From contig CM032813.1 in NCBI GenBank assembly GCA_019155185.1, positions 11,744,645 through 11,808,644 on the forward strand: DNA of 64,000 bases. Reading direction: 5' to 3'. Numbering within the stretch: the stretch's first letter is position 1; each line of letters begins with the position of its first letter. Below the pieces are notes generated by a model that did no database searches, was not told the origin of the DNA, and was given only the letters and a program-made list of their open reading frames with translations. The DNA comes from Beaufortia kweichowensis. Lineage: Eukaryota; Chordata; Actinopteri; Cypriniformes; Gastromyzontidae. Below, one piece after another: positions 1-12,700 of this stretch. The translations under genes and the position numbers were made by a program.

Positions 1-147
1 CAGGTAGTATCTAGCACTTTGTAACACTGTAAACTTATGTTAGCACTTCGTCATATCATTGTTGCCTTGTGATGATGCTTTATTGTCTCCTACTATTTGT
101 TAGTCACTTTGGATAAAAGCGTCAAAGGCCTAAATGTAATGTAAATA
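1..147 (+). mobile_element. 3' tail of an L2-clade LINE
   Basis: The stretch matches the 3' end of the longer L2-type LINE at 24265-24412 almost phrase for phrase: CACTTTGTAACACTGTAAAC, then TTGTCTCCTA, then TTTGGATAAAAGCGTC, and finally the AAATGTAATGTAAAT end. It is the non-coding tail only. The element body lies left of the window or was never copied, as is usual for 5'-truncated LINE insertions. Confidence 0.75.
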
Positions 148-660
148 TATTCCGTCGAGCTCGGGTAGCAGACCTCTAGGAAGAACCCACTGAAACAACA
201 TACTGTACTGTATCTCAATTCTATAGCCCAGATCAGATTGCACTGTAAACTTTCTTATTGTTAATTAGTGGTGCTTGCAAAGTACCGAAATATCGGGCGA
301 AAAATCCCATTGACTTAACATTGCGACACATTTTGACTGGTCATAGTTAGGGCTCGGTATCGATTCAGATGTTACGATTCGATTTCGATTCGCAAGCTCT
401 TGATTCAATTTAATTCTTGATTCAATTCAACTACTATGGATTTAATACAAATCACATAGATATTTCTAAAAAAAACGAACAATGGTGAATTAATAAAAAG
501 AAATGAAGAGCCACAAATCTGTATATTAAACTTTCTATTTTGGGGTAAACCTGGGTATTGAAACAACCTTGATCAAACACGATCAGGTTATTTTACATTT
601 AAGATAAAACAAACAAAATCTCACAAAATTGTGAGATGCAACAGAGGCTGCAAGCATATG
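148..660. other. AT-rich stretch without a gene; possible DNA-transposon end near 346
   Basis: No coding signal was seen. At about 346 the phrase TAGGGCTCGGTATCGATTC resembles ends of fish hAT-type elements, followed by short ATTC-rich repeats to about 430. No matching inverted end was found on the other side, so the element is not delimited. Confidence 0.3.
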
Positions 661-1440
661 AACAATTCAATTCAATTCAATTTTATTTGTATAGCGCTTT
701 TCACAAAGGACATTGTATCAAAGCAGCTTTACATGTAATAACAGATAGCAGTCAGTGGTCAGGGATTCAAAAAAACTCTTTAAGAGAGAAAAAAAACCCT
801 GACATGACGTGTTATAGTTGCAATCCGTAGCATGTGCAATCCGTAATAAAGGACACAATTTGCCATTGATCGCATCTATAACTCGCTATGCAGTTTACAG
901 GATACAGAGACATACATTATAGGATACAGAAATTACTTTAGAGAGTGAGTAAAATGTTATATGTGAGGTGTAATGTAGTAGATTTGATTGTAATTTAACA
1001 GGTGTAGGAGGTTGTCCTGGGTGGTCGACATTTAGTAGCACCAGGATGGACATCAGGTGGGGCAGTGTTGTGCCAACTGGAATTCATTCCTCGGGGAAAG
1101 GGAGAGGGGGGTGGAGAGAGAGAGAGAGAGAGAGAGGGGGCAGAACAGAGTAGCATTAGCGTAGCAGCCGTTCCTATGTAGATGTAAGCAGTTATATGTG
1201 ATAACACATGCAGTATGCAGTATGTGTGTGTGCCCGGTTCCAGTTGAGTTAACTATTGCGGCCTTAGAGAGTTGGATCTGAGATTATGTGAATGCGAGGC
1301 TAAAGAGATAAGTCTTTAATTTACTTTTAAACAGTTCGAGTGTGTCTGAGTCCCGGACTACTAGGAAGGTCATTCCATAGTTTTGGTGCTAAGTAGGAGA
1401 AGGATCTTCCACCTTTACAGTGGAGGAAAACCTAATATTG
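661..1440 (-). mobile_element. 3' end of a CR1/L2-like LINE (family shared with 29990 and 35190)
   Basis: Read on the minus strand, the end of a LINE ORF is recognisable (lab-style ...LAPKLWNDLP..., about 1380-1430). It is followed by a long 3' UTR that includes a pyrimidine tract (seen here as GA repeats at about 1115-1135), TATAGCGCTTTTCACAAAGG and a terminal ATTGA pentamer repeat at 661-680. The same order of phrases occurs on the plus strand at 29990-30745 and, shorter, at 35190-35480. The three are therefore copies of one LINE family; this one is 5'-truncated. Confidence 0.75.
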
Positions 1441-1469
1441 GCTTAAAACTTAACTAACACTACGCTCAA

Positions 1470-2918
1470 ACAACAGTCCATTTTTTTGCAAGAAAAGAAG
1501 TTTGCAAGAAGCTGTTACAATGTCCCCAGCTGTGGAGAAAATTCTTTCAGTTGGGACACTGGTCACAGGAACACAAAGATAGCGTTTTGCCTGAAGGGAC
1601 AAAAGTGGGTACTCTCTAATGCTTACACCACCACTTAAGTGAATCTTCTAAGAGAGTGATAGGTGTAACTTCCCTGTATTAGACCATTTCTTCTTGTGCC
1701 CCATCTGCATTACTCCCACTGACTTCTGTAGCTACTGGTGCATAGGCTTCCCCAAGCAGATTCAACAGTGCACATGATTCTATTGATGTGGGGAGGGGTC
1801 ACCAACACCAAAGGGTTGCTGATAGAAGAAAAATGTACATTAAATATGAATTTAATGCTGCCCATCTCAACCATTCAGATAATTTAATTATTTTATTATA
1901 GTAAAATAGTATTATTTTATTATATGCTGATAATAGTTTTACATTTTAAATCTTAAAACTACTAACATGTTGTGCCTTAACTTGCTCCAGAGTGACCATC
2001 TCACTGATCAGTGTCGTGAATGTTCCTCTTCAGAGAGGAAAGGAAGAACCTTGAAACAAGGTTCAAGGGCATATGCAACATGCAACAACACTTTTAGGTA
2101 TCTTAACTCTTTTTGCGTATCTTTACGAAGTTTCAGCGCAGCTTGCAATGCCAGATTTGGTGTATGGGCAAAACATCCGATATGGAGAAGCTTCATCATC
2201 TCTACAGCATGTGCCATATTGGTAGCATTGTCTGTAACAATGACTGGGTCTTTCTTAGCGAGCCCCCGTTATTCCAACGCCTGTGAAAGCAATTTACATA
2301 TGTTTGTCCCTGTGTGGCTAGCCTGCATAGCTCTGGATTGCAAGACATTTGAAACGAGAACCCAGTCATTGCGTAAATAGTGGCACGTAATTGTGACATG
2401 GGTGTCCTGACACGTAAGGACCACTTTGTTTACTGACTGTAGGGACAGAGTAATGTTTCTTTTTACTTCATTATACATTCTTGGGATAATCTCTTCGATT
2501 ATCTGTGTGCAGCTAGGAATAGAGTAACGGGGCTCCAAAACATTTAACATAACGTAATCCATTGTTTTCCACAATGCTGTATGGTCTTATATCTTTGCAA
2601 ATAAATATTGCAATCAATTCCGTGATCTTTTGTGCACAAGGTAAATTATGAGGAATTTCGCTCGTAAATGCATTTAAAATGTTCGTTTGGCTGTGGGGCG
2701 TTGAAAGCTGCACGTCTGGGTGACGTCTTGATAAATGGTTCCACTGATTTTGTAGTATTATTACAGTATTTTACCTCAGCATTGCAAATCACGCATACTG
2801 CTTTGCTCTTGTTAACAGTATGTTTGTCGTTCTTGCGAAATCTGAAATGGTTCCACACTGCTGCCTTTTTATGTAAAGGTGATGTTAAATTTGATGATTA
2901 TACACTTGCATCCGCCAT
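1470..2918 (-). pseudogene. hAT-superfamily (ZBED-type) transposase remnant
   Basis: Reading right to left, the likely start is ATG at 2918-2916, with an in-frame stop a few codons in. Next comes a BED zinc finger (WNHFRFRK... then CVICNAEV, about 2690-2860). The central region follows, with VTDNATNM at about 2215-2240, which carries a catalytic Asp of the RNase H-like fold, and then HIGCFAHTPNLAL. The C-terminal hAT dimerisation motif is at 1490-1560 (SVPTERIFSTAGDIV). The order and spacing match a whole hAT transposase of about 480 residues, but several frameshifts and stops break it. It is a dead copy. Terminal inverted repeats and target duplications were not identified. Confidence 0.8.
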
Positions 2919-3839
2919 TTTAATTCAATGAATAAACAGTATAGGCTCCTTGCTCTAACATCCCCTGTTTTAAAAACAAAGGTGACATCTAGTGGAGAAG
3001 ACTGGTAGTATCAATAAGATTTACATCAATGAGCATGTTTAACAGAATGTTCAAAGATTGTGGAAATACGAAAGAAAAAAAATCAATTAATTCATAGCCT
3101 CATTTGATGAGGCTAGAAGGCTCTATAAAAACGTGCCTCAGAATGGGGTATAAATTGTACCCTTGGAGCATAAGAGCAGCCTGAAATTTCCTATAGACCT
3201 AAAATGGGATATAAACTGCCATTATAAAAAGCCCAGATGCATTATCTTTGCATCACAGTGCCATAGTGACCATTAGGAGCACCCTAGCAACTAATCCCAT
3301 AGACTTCCTTTATATCCAGACAGATATCTTTCCATCACAGTGCTTGTTTTACTTGTGTGTTGAAGCAAGCATAGCGCATTGGCAACATAAATATTAATTG
3401 AGTGCGCTTATTAACTTTATTTAGTTAAACTTAAAATAACAGGCCTGCGCACCAGCACATTGTTTTTTGTTTTTCAACTTTAAAGATGTGTATCAAACAG
3501 ACAAAGTACGACAAAGAATTAAGCCTATTAAATGCATAACTTATAAGACGTAAGTGTATTTAAATTTTATTAAGAGAGGATAGCCCCTTCAGATAACATC
3601 TGTAACATCTCTAACAGCTCATCAAGGGGGTCCTATAAACACTAAACAAAGAATTACAACGCTCATTCAGTCCCCCACTTTCACCGTATAATTAAAAAAG
3701 TCAGTCAACATCATCATACTCAGAATCAAGGAAGTATAAATAAATCAAAAGCATACACAAGTTATTTTAAGAAAAGAAAATAAGGCTAACATAAAACGAT
3801 AACGTGAAAAAGACAATCTCAAAGACCAAAGAAGATTAT
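2919..3839. other. Gene-free interval
   Basis: AT-rich. No coding region of family-like character was found on either strand. Phrases such as CCCTAGCAACTAATCCCATAG at about 3282 are typical of dispersed fish repeats, but I cannot name the family. Confidence 0.4.
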
Positions 3840-5000
3840 TCCAAATGGTAGGAGCTTTATATTGTAAAGGGCGTACGTCCTGATTCACTATTCATTCTAG
3901 GAACAATAAAGTAAGGAGACTGCACATGTCTAGGTGAATAAGAAAAACTATATAAGATCAATTACCAAAGTACAAGAGCACTCAGTATAAACTCATTTAA
4001 AGATGAACAATAACCATAATAACCTAGATTTAGGATGTAACCAATTAATGATGAGCATGATAGGGACAACAAATGTACACAAAGAATTGTAAACCACATT
4101 AAGGTGCTTCAAATAAGTATCAAGCATATTGTTAAGAAACCATTTTTGAACCAATTTAAAATCAGATTGTAAAGAAATCTGGATTTGCAATGGATTAGTG
4201 AAAATTAGTAATAAGGATGCATTCAGCATTAAGATGTATGAAACGATTTGGGCATATTTGAGAAAACCATTAATAAAAATAGAAAAAAGTAAAAGACCCA
4301 GAGTTGAACCTTGAGAAACGCCTTTTTTAACAATCAAATAATCAGACTGAAAACCTTGGAATACAAATAAGTATTTAACCAAAGAAGGCATTTCTGGCCA
4401 AACCAACAGAGGACAATTTATTGAGAAGAAGGTAATTATTGACCATATTAAGAGCCTTTGAAAGATCAATAAAAATGGCATCTGTGGCTTAGCCTTTGTC
4501 AAATGATAAAAACACGTTTGTGAATTTTAAAAAGGGCACTAGTAGTAGAATAGTTAGGTCTAAAGCCAGACTGAAATGTTGATAGAATATTAAGCAAATC
4601 AATATAAAAAGATAATTAAAAATAAGTTTCTCAAAAAAAATCACAGAACAAATAATAGAAATTGGATGATAATTGTCCACGTCGGATGAGTCTCCTCTTT
4701 TCTACAAAGGAATAATTATTGCACGTTTCCATATGGAAGGAGCAGAACAAGTTTAAATAAATATGCGAGAGGATACTTTAAAACATGAGCTGTGGTTATA
4801 CCAAATGTAGCTTCCAAGCCGTCAGAACCAGCACTACTGTTAGATTTTAATTGACATGTAGCATGGTAGACATCAGCAGGCATAATTTTCTTAAAGGAGA
4901 ATGAACCAGTAGATGTATTAAGACTTAGAGAATAAGTAATAATATGTATTTTAAAGCACTGTAAGCTGCAGATGAAGGTAAAGTACTGACTGGAGGCTTG
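3840..5000 (-). pseudogene. Non-LTR retrotransposon reverse transcriptase remnant
   Basis: The minus strand carries, in order, a pre-RT segment (MPADVYHA...SSAGSDGLEA, about 4815-4895), NYHPISI with FFEKL (about 4620-4675), a segment resembling IDLSKAL-MVN (about 4440-4480) and GVSQGSTLGLLLFSIFINGF (about 4255-4320). The last is RT block 4/5 with PQG changed to SQG. The catalytic YADD is not readable, and stops and frameshifts are frequent. The clade (CR1/L2/Rex-like jockey group) is only inferred. Segments at 3993-4502 and 4489-4680 remain open but are not intact domains. Confidence 0.65.
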
Positions 5001-5797
5001 AGCAATAAAAGTTGTTTATTATAAAAATCGTGAGAAAGACAATCTTTAAAATAATGTGGTTTAGCATTCCTGGTTACATTCCTTACTTACATAAATGTAT
5101 CTATAATTTTCCCATTCAGATGAATCCCAAGATAACCAATATTTAGCCCAAGCTTTATTCCCTTTGCCTGAAAAGTTTAATAAGATCGGAACTAAGCCAG
5201 GGTAAATATCTGAATTTGACTAACAGCTCTAAACTGCAAATGACATCATGGTAGTAACAAGAATCAAATCTAACAATGTAGAAGAACAATAATCAACTCT
5301 GTTGGACTTCTAGAATACTGCCGAATGCCCTTTTTGAGACAATGGATTGATAAAATTGTAAAAATCATAGATTTTTTTAAAAATCCGTATCACCCATCTT
5401 TAATGGAGCAACAGGATTAAAGTTAATCTAGGTTTACAACAAATTATAAACCTGGATCAGAATTGTGTAATGTTATGTTATGTAATGCTGTAACGTAATT
5501 ATTACTGCTCATTTTTAAAGGTTTAAGGTTTAAAGTTTGGTACAACAGAATTACTATATAAACCTTGGTTTAATCTATATTTAAAACTAATTCTTATTGG
5601 TGCAACCCACCCTAAGCATTTAGAGTGTATTCTAAATAAAATCACATTGCATCGACTTAAAATTATTTCATAACAGAGAGATTTAGAGCATCGCCCACTG
5701 TGCCATGTGACTTCACGTGAAATCATAGGATCCTTTTTCCCATGACACGCATACTTACAGCCCACATCTATATGGCTCTTTATAGTAAGTCAAGCTG
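5001..5797. other. Gene-free interval, possibly the 5' part of the LINE remnant
   Basis: No recognisable domain was seen. The sequence is AT-rich, and it would be where the upstream endonuclease part of the minus-strand LINE should lie. No endonuclease motif could be read there. Confidence 0.3.
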
Positions 5798-6592
5798 CAC
5801 TCCCCTCCCAGAAGTATCCGATCAGTGAGGCCAGTTCCTTTATTTTTGCTGTAGACTGAAAATATTTGGGTTTGACATCAAAAGATGAATATGAGACAAG
5901 AGATCAACATTTCAGCTGTTATTTCCAGGTATTTACATCTGGATCTAATACACAACTTAGAAGAAGCACCTTTTGTTTGAACTCACGTGAGAGCTCATGT
6001 GAGAGAAAGTATTGGAACAGATAGACTTAGATTAGAGTGAATAAGACTTAATATTTTGTTGCAAATCCTTAGATTGCAATAACTACATGAACTGCATGAC
6101 CCTTTGACATCATTTTGCATTCTTCTTTTGTGATGTTTTTCCAGGCTTTCAAGCTTTCAACCAGGCTTTCAAGCTTCCAGGCTTCCACTTTCAGTTGATG
6201 TTTGTTTTGGGGGGTTACATCCTTCAGTCTCTTCTTTAGCAGATAAAATGCACGCTCTGTGGGGTTTAGGTCTGGAGATTGACTTGGCCAGTCTAAAACC
6301 TTCCACTTCATGCCCCTGATGAACTGGCCTTTCTATTCTTCTTGCTAATGAGTGGTTTGCATCTTCTGGTGTAGCCTCTGTACTTTTGTCTCTAACAGTT
6401 GTTTTAGGGTCTTTCTTTAGAGCTCTCACAATGTCAACTGCTGATGTGTTCTTGGTGTACCCGATCGAGGTCTGTTAATTAGACACCAGTGGTTTCATCT
6501 TTTGATGTCACCAGTGGTTTCATCTTTTGATGTCAGACCCAAATAAAATAAATGAATTGGCCTCATTGTTACAATACTTTTGGAAAGGAGCG
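5798..6592 (-). mobile_element. Internally deleted Tc1/mariner element
   Basis: The left edge (CACTCCCCTCCCAGAAGTAT) is an imperfect inverted repeat of the right edge (ATACTTTTGGAAAGGAGCG at about 6575-6592), with TA beside the right end. Inside, the minus strand encodes the C-terminal part of a Tc1 transposase: WPSQSPDLNPTERAFYLLKK with KNITKEEC (6069-6311). This includes the region of the third catalytic Asp/Glu. The N-terminal half and most of the DDE core are missing; the element is about 0.8 kb instead of the usual 1.3-1.6 kb. It sits just upstream of the first visible cdk5rap1 exon. Confidence 0.8.
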
Positions 6593-6675
6593 TATATGAA
6601 TGGTCATTTTAATGTGACCCCAACATGTACAGTGGAAAGTGACACACTTTTACCATTGTTTTCCCCTTTCTACAG

Positions 6676-6776
6676 GGAAAAGGCAGAACAAACAATCTGG
6701 AACAGACTCAAACAGCTTACTGCTTTAAAGAAGAGACGTCCAAAACACAAGACTCCACTAAAAATAGGTGTCCTAG
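6676..6776 (+). CDS. cdk5rap1: cdk5rap1 exon: end of UPF0004 domain
   Basis: The acceptor is CTACAG. The first base completes an Arg codon begun in an unseen upstream exon. It encodes EKAEQTIWNRLKQLTALKK and ends in GVL plus the first base of Gly, with donor GTAACC. Vertebrate orthologues have the same (I)REKAEQTIWNRL phrase. Confidence 0.92.
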
Positions 6777-9700
6777 GTAACCTATAACAACTCCCCTTTA
6801 TTTGTTTTCCAGCTACAACTTAAAGATATGTATGAACATACCTGTGTCATTCTGTAGGCTGCATGGCAGAGCGACTGAAGACGGAATTACTGGAGCGGGA
6901 GAAGTTGGTGGATGTTCTCGCAGGGCCTGATGCCTACAGAGATCTCCCTCGGTTGCTTTCTCTTGCTCACGGCGGCCAGAGAGCCAGCAATGTGTTATTA
7001 TCATTAGAGGAGACTTATGCTGATGTCATGCCTGTACATCAGACTCCACAGAGACATACTGCTTTTGTGTGAGTAATTCCCTAGTTTTATATCTTTAAAA
7101 GATTAACAGGATGGTCTCTCAAGCCAAAAAGGCTTTACTAGATTTGAAAGTTACAATAAAAATGGACTTCTATAGTATTTTATTAGACTACACAGTGTAA
7201 CTATGCTCATCACTGTGCACTCTGTTGGCCAGAAGTATTGGTTCCTTGACTCCCTATCTCTGCAACACAGTTGCCTCTTCAGCAACACAGTTAAGAGCTT
7301 GGCCCAGCTGTTTTTGGCTGCCCAAAAGCAGATGGAGGCAATATGTCACATCCCTGAGACGGGTAACTCAGAGATGGCGGAGACAGCTCTACGGGAGATG
7401 GTGACTGCACCGCTCCCTAGCCTGGTGAAGGACCGGGTGGAGAATTTTTCGTTTGTTTTTATTGTGTTGCTGGCTTTTTGGTCAGATGTACCCAGGTTCA
7501 GGAATGTCCAGTTCACCTCTTTGCTCGTGTGCCAGCGATGTGTTGTGAGTGGTAATCGCAGTCCTACTGTTGAAGGACACAATAGAGCCAGTCCCTCCAG
7601 CCGATGAAGTCAGGCTTCTACAGCTCTTACTTCATTGTACCCAAGAAAGGTGGGGGTAATGACCAGTCATGGATTTCCGAGTACTAATTCAGGACGGTAA
7701 AATCGAAAAATGGCCTTACTGCACGCCTCATGGTGGAACATGTTCAGTCAGTGCTCAACTGCTTGAACTCTCTCAAGCACAAATCTGCGGCCCCACTGAA
7801 GTTATTCAGAGGCTCCTGGGGCATATGACATCCACGGCCACAGTAACGCAAAGTCAGGGAGGACAAGGAACAGGTCCTGCTAGCCATGCCATACTGAACC
7901 AACAGGACCTGTTTCCCAGAACTAATGCTCCTCACACGAACCCCCCTCCCCTAGTGCATCCTTCTGAGGAAGGACCTATCTCTCAAAGACAGGGCACCCT
8001 GTGGCACCTGTGTCCAGACCTTTGTAATCTCCACATGTGGTCTCTAGAAGGGATGCAGAGGTTCTAGATGATCTACTCCAAGTGGTGGTAGACACCATCA
8101 CTTTGACAAGTGAATCCTCTGCGAGACAAGCCTACGTTTTGAAGTGGAATCTGTTTGTCGACTGGTGGTGTTCTCACTGGGAAGACCCCAGAGATGCTCA
8201 AGTGGAACTGTGCTTGGAGCGAAGACTGTCTCCCTCCAAAGAGAACAAATCTCTGGGGAAGCATAACCTGATCTTCAAGTTCCTGGAGAGTAAATCTTCC
8301 TTCCAATTGCTGCCTTTGGAGAAGGCAGACCCAGCCTTGGCTTTGCTCTGTCCAATCAGTGCTTTGGACCTTTACATGGACCGAACGCAGATCTTTTGGA
8401 CCTCAGAGCAGCTCTTTATTTGTCATGGAGGCCAGCAGAAGGGAAAGGCGGTCTCCAAGCAGAGATTGGCCCACTGGATAGTGGATGCCTTCGCCTTGGC
8501 ATGTCAAACCCAATGTCCCCTCTGGTTGAGAGTTCACTCCACTAGTAGTGTTGATTACACTGGCGTTTGCATGCAGTGCCTCGCTGACAGATATCTTTAG
8601 AGCTGCGGGCTGAGTGACACACAACATGTTTGCTAGGTTTTGTAGTTCGTGTAGAGCCAGTGTCATGGAGCTAGTACAAGAGAGGTCATGTCTCGCTTGC
8701 ATCATCAGTCCCCTCTACGTGCCAGATATGTATGCTATTTTGCTTTTTAGTTCAGTTCCCCATGGCGAACCTTGTTAAGTTCCTCCATCATCCTTGGGAG
8801 TCAGATGTGGCAGAGCATCTAAAAGGGAACATCTCAGTTACTTATGTAACCACTGCCTAAGCACTGGGTCAGTGGCTCGGCACACCCACTGGCTTGGCTC
8901 ACTTCCATTTATATAGTGACCTTAATGCCATTTTTATAAAATCCATGAGAATTTGTCACTGGTGTTATTGTCACTGGTGTTATGGCATCATGATGCATAT
9001 TAGAAAGGAAATTTAGTAATAAAATAAGAAACAAGATTTAAGTTATTTAAGTTATCCTTTATTATTGGTAATCATCATTAATATCATGATGAATTAATGT
9101 AATTTTTAATGTAAATTTTTACATTTCATTATTTTTACATATTAATTGTGCTGCAGGTCCATCATGCGTGGATGTGATAACATGTGCAGTTATTGTATTG
9201 TACCGTTCACCCGCGGCAGAGAGAGAAGCAGACCGGTGTCTTCCATTCTGGAGGAGATCCACATGCTTTCAGATCAGGTAGAACTTTATAGTCATAATGT
9301 AATAGATACAGTTGTGGACAACAATATTGGCACCCTTGGCAAATATGAAATAATATAGTTCATTTTAAGTATGTTTGGCCTTTGTTTTACTTAATATTTA
9401 TTCTTTTGTGAAACAGAAAGTCATGACTGGACAACATGTTTCTAGTCACTTTGGTGTGCTAGGAAAATGTAAAGTTTTGGGGTAAATGTGCAAGCAAGGC
9501 CCATGTCTGTTTTCAGGTTTTTGATAATATGTGTATGTGTGTTTGTGTTTAGGGAGTAAAGGAGGTCACCCTCCTGGGCCAGAATGTAAACAGCTATAGG
9601 GATCTGTCTGAGGAGCAGTTCTGTATTAGGAGCCCTCAGCTTAGCCGAGGCTTCAAGACCATTTACCGCACAAAAGAAGGAGGTCTTCGCTTTGCAGACC

Positions 9701-12700
9701 TGCTGGACAGAGTGTCCCTCATTGATCCAGATATGAGAATACGCTTTACCTCACCACATCCTAAAGACTTCCCTGATGAGGTCAGAAAAGTGGAATTACC
9801 TCCCTTCATAATGGATCTTACAAAAATACTGTGTTGACAACTCCATTTTGTTTTTGTTTTTTGCCTTAAATCATACACTGAATTTAGTAGGGTAGTAATT
9901 TTTTTTATTAGTTATGATATAATTAATTTATGTTCATGTTAAACTGGTTAACAATTATTGTGGCCAATAAAATACAGCAGAGAATTGTTTAGGCGGAGAT
10001 GACAATAAGGCATAGTGTAACTGAGTGCAGCTATAACATCAAACTGCTGACATAGACAGAAAATAAGTACTTAGTAGCATGAATACTGTTTAGCATTACG
10101 ATCAATGTGGTAACTAGCATTAGCATTAATGTGTGCAGGTACTCCTGGGGTCACCACCTCCTATCAGATCCAACATCAGGTCAGGGTATGGACTGGATGT
10201 AACCTAGGAATAATAAGAGACAGACAAACTGAGATCAAAATACTGTTTCACACCCTTAGATGCAACAAGTGCATCAAATTGTTTTGGGAAGTGTTCCTGG
10301 TTCCGGTTGACCTAATTAATGCGGTTTAACAATCCCTAAGGGGATTTGTAATATAAACTGTTGGACTATGTGTATGCTATGTTAAAGCACTGTGCATAAC
10401 AAATGAGCCTAGTATGACTCTCATAGCAAAATAGGGAAATGAATGGCCGAAGAACTGAGCTTTTACATCAAAAGTGAATCTACTGATCATCCTCATCTAT
10501 GTCACTCTTGTGAGATAGGTCGGGCAGAGATAGATAAACTAAATTCATAAAACCACAGATAGAAAAGCTGTTCGAAAACAAAGAGAGAAGAAAATAGATT
10601 TTTCCACTAGCAGTATGAACCATGAGGGATGAGTTTGGTGTTGTTTTGCTTAAAGAAAAGACATGAATTATGTGTTAGCTTTTTGCTTTAAACCCTGCAG
10701 GTGTTGCAGTTAATTCAGGAGAGGAAGAACATCTGCAAACAGATCCATCTGCCAGCACAGAGTGGCAGCAGTCAGGTTCTTCGTGCTATGAGACGTGGGT
10801 GAGAGCTTAATAAGTTAGGACTGGAGTCTTGGACTTTTTAACAATTTAATTATAATTCCATTTTCTTTTCTCTTTACTTTCTCAGTTACACTCGAGAGGC
10901 ATATCTTGAGCTTGTGGAAAACATTCGCAAACTAATACCAGGTAGCTTGTCTGTAAAACGTAAATGGTAAACTTTATGTGATGTTAGTGTTGGATTTTTT
11001 TCTGGTGTTTTTAGGTAATACTGCAGTATCTTATATACATTCAAGGAAATTACAATACTAAATAGGAAACTACACCATTTCCTAACAATATAAATAGTGT
11101 TAAAATTGAATTGACGAGTCATGATTGGGAAACTAATAATGTAAGAAAATTACCTAAATTGTTAAAAGAAAAAACACTAGGGGTGTCCTAAGGACTAAGG
11201 ACTTGCATAGTTGAATCAGAATTGTCTTCAGAATTGTCTCTAGTTGAATGATAGTTGATTCACGTGTGTGTGTGTGTTGAGGGTTGAGATGAAAAAAATT
11301 CTGGGCTGTCAAGCTCCTGGCGTTTTTTCTGAACAGCGCCTAGCCAAGTTTTTTATCCGTGTTTTATCGCTGTGGTGGATTCAGCACCTTATGGTGCTTT
11401 AGGTGTTAAAAATATTTATTTAAAGCTTATTTCTTTCTTTCTGTGTTAAATTAGACATTGAGCACCCCCATATAGGCATGATCCTCATTTCATAACACCT
11501 CTGCAAAGATTCGACTGTGAGATTGGTAGTTGAATCAGGCTCCTCCTATCAAAGCATTGAATCTTCGACTGTTCGGGGTCACCCCTAAAAATACAAAAAT
11601 TACAAGACCATGTGTAACCTTGCAAGTATGGAAAGTATGGCATAAATAGAGCTCTACACTACACACTTGGCTCTCCCAAAACAATACATGGTAGGCATAT
11701 GCATTTAAGTGGGCAAATATCAGTGGACTATTTTAAAGTGTGTTCAAATAAACTTAACTAAATTAGAGTGGACTGTTTTAATCGTCTGTTTCATCTGTGT
11801 CAATGACACACTTCCTGCTTCCAGTTGGTGGTTTGACCGTGACTCATAATAGCCAATGTGGTCAGACTTACAAACATATAGCTCAAGTTTAATCAAAATG
11901 TATGTTACGGAAACCTTGAACCGCAATGTAAAAAATAAAATTATGGTGAAGTAAAAAAATGTCCTTATATAAGTCTTAAAAATATTCTTCTCTTTTTCCT
12001 TTTCATAGAAATGTTTTCCTCTTCAATTTAAAACACTATCTGGTCCCTGATTTTGCCATAAGTTTGCCTTGCCATGGCAACAGTGTAGCATCTTCAATGT
12101 CTTGGCAGATGTCTTGGCAAGATTGGTGACAATCGCATTAATCCTCTTGGAGGAATATTTAAAAGTTTGCTGCATGCACTATTCACAAAATCAGAAATGG
12201 CCGACTTCCTGTTGAGAGGAGCTAATGCTGTGCCACTGCCAATGTTGTGAGATCAACACCTGCACCAAGTTTGTTTTCACATAACAGCGATACAGTCATG
12301 TACCAACCTTTTCTCAGGTCTAATGGCCAACTACTGTGATGTGTACCAAGTTCCAAGAGTTTTGGAGGTTCTTAATGGCCCCAAAATGCCCAGAAACCTT
12401 GAAAGAAAAAAAATAATCCTAAAGAAAACAATAGAAATTTTTGCCCCTAATAGTATGTTTTTTTGTAATCGTATTTCAGGGGTCAGTTTGAGCAGTGATT
12501 TTATCACAGGCTTCTGTGGCGAGACTGAAGAGGATCATCAGCAGACCTTGTCCCTCCTCAGGGAGGTGGGCTATAACGTGGGCTTTCTCTTTGCCTACAG
12601 CATGAGGAAGGTCTGTGCTCCTGTTGTTATTTCAGTTGGACACCTGCAACATTAATAAGCTTTATGTGTATCAGTTCTGATCTGTACTTTTATTAAATAA

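Noticed and set aside
346..2918. Complete hAT element from TAGGGCTCGG at 346 to the transposase start
   Set aside because: No matching inverted end or 8-bp duplication beyond 2918; the two may be unrelated.
1..6675. Upstream cdk5rap1 exons with the first two cluster cysteines
   Set aside because: Looked for a YGCQMN-type phrase and flanking splice sites; none found. They must lie left of the window or be missed through divergence.
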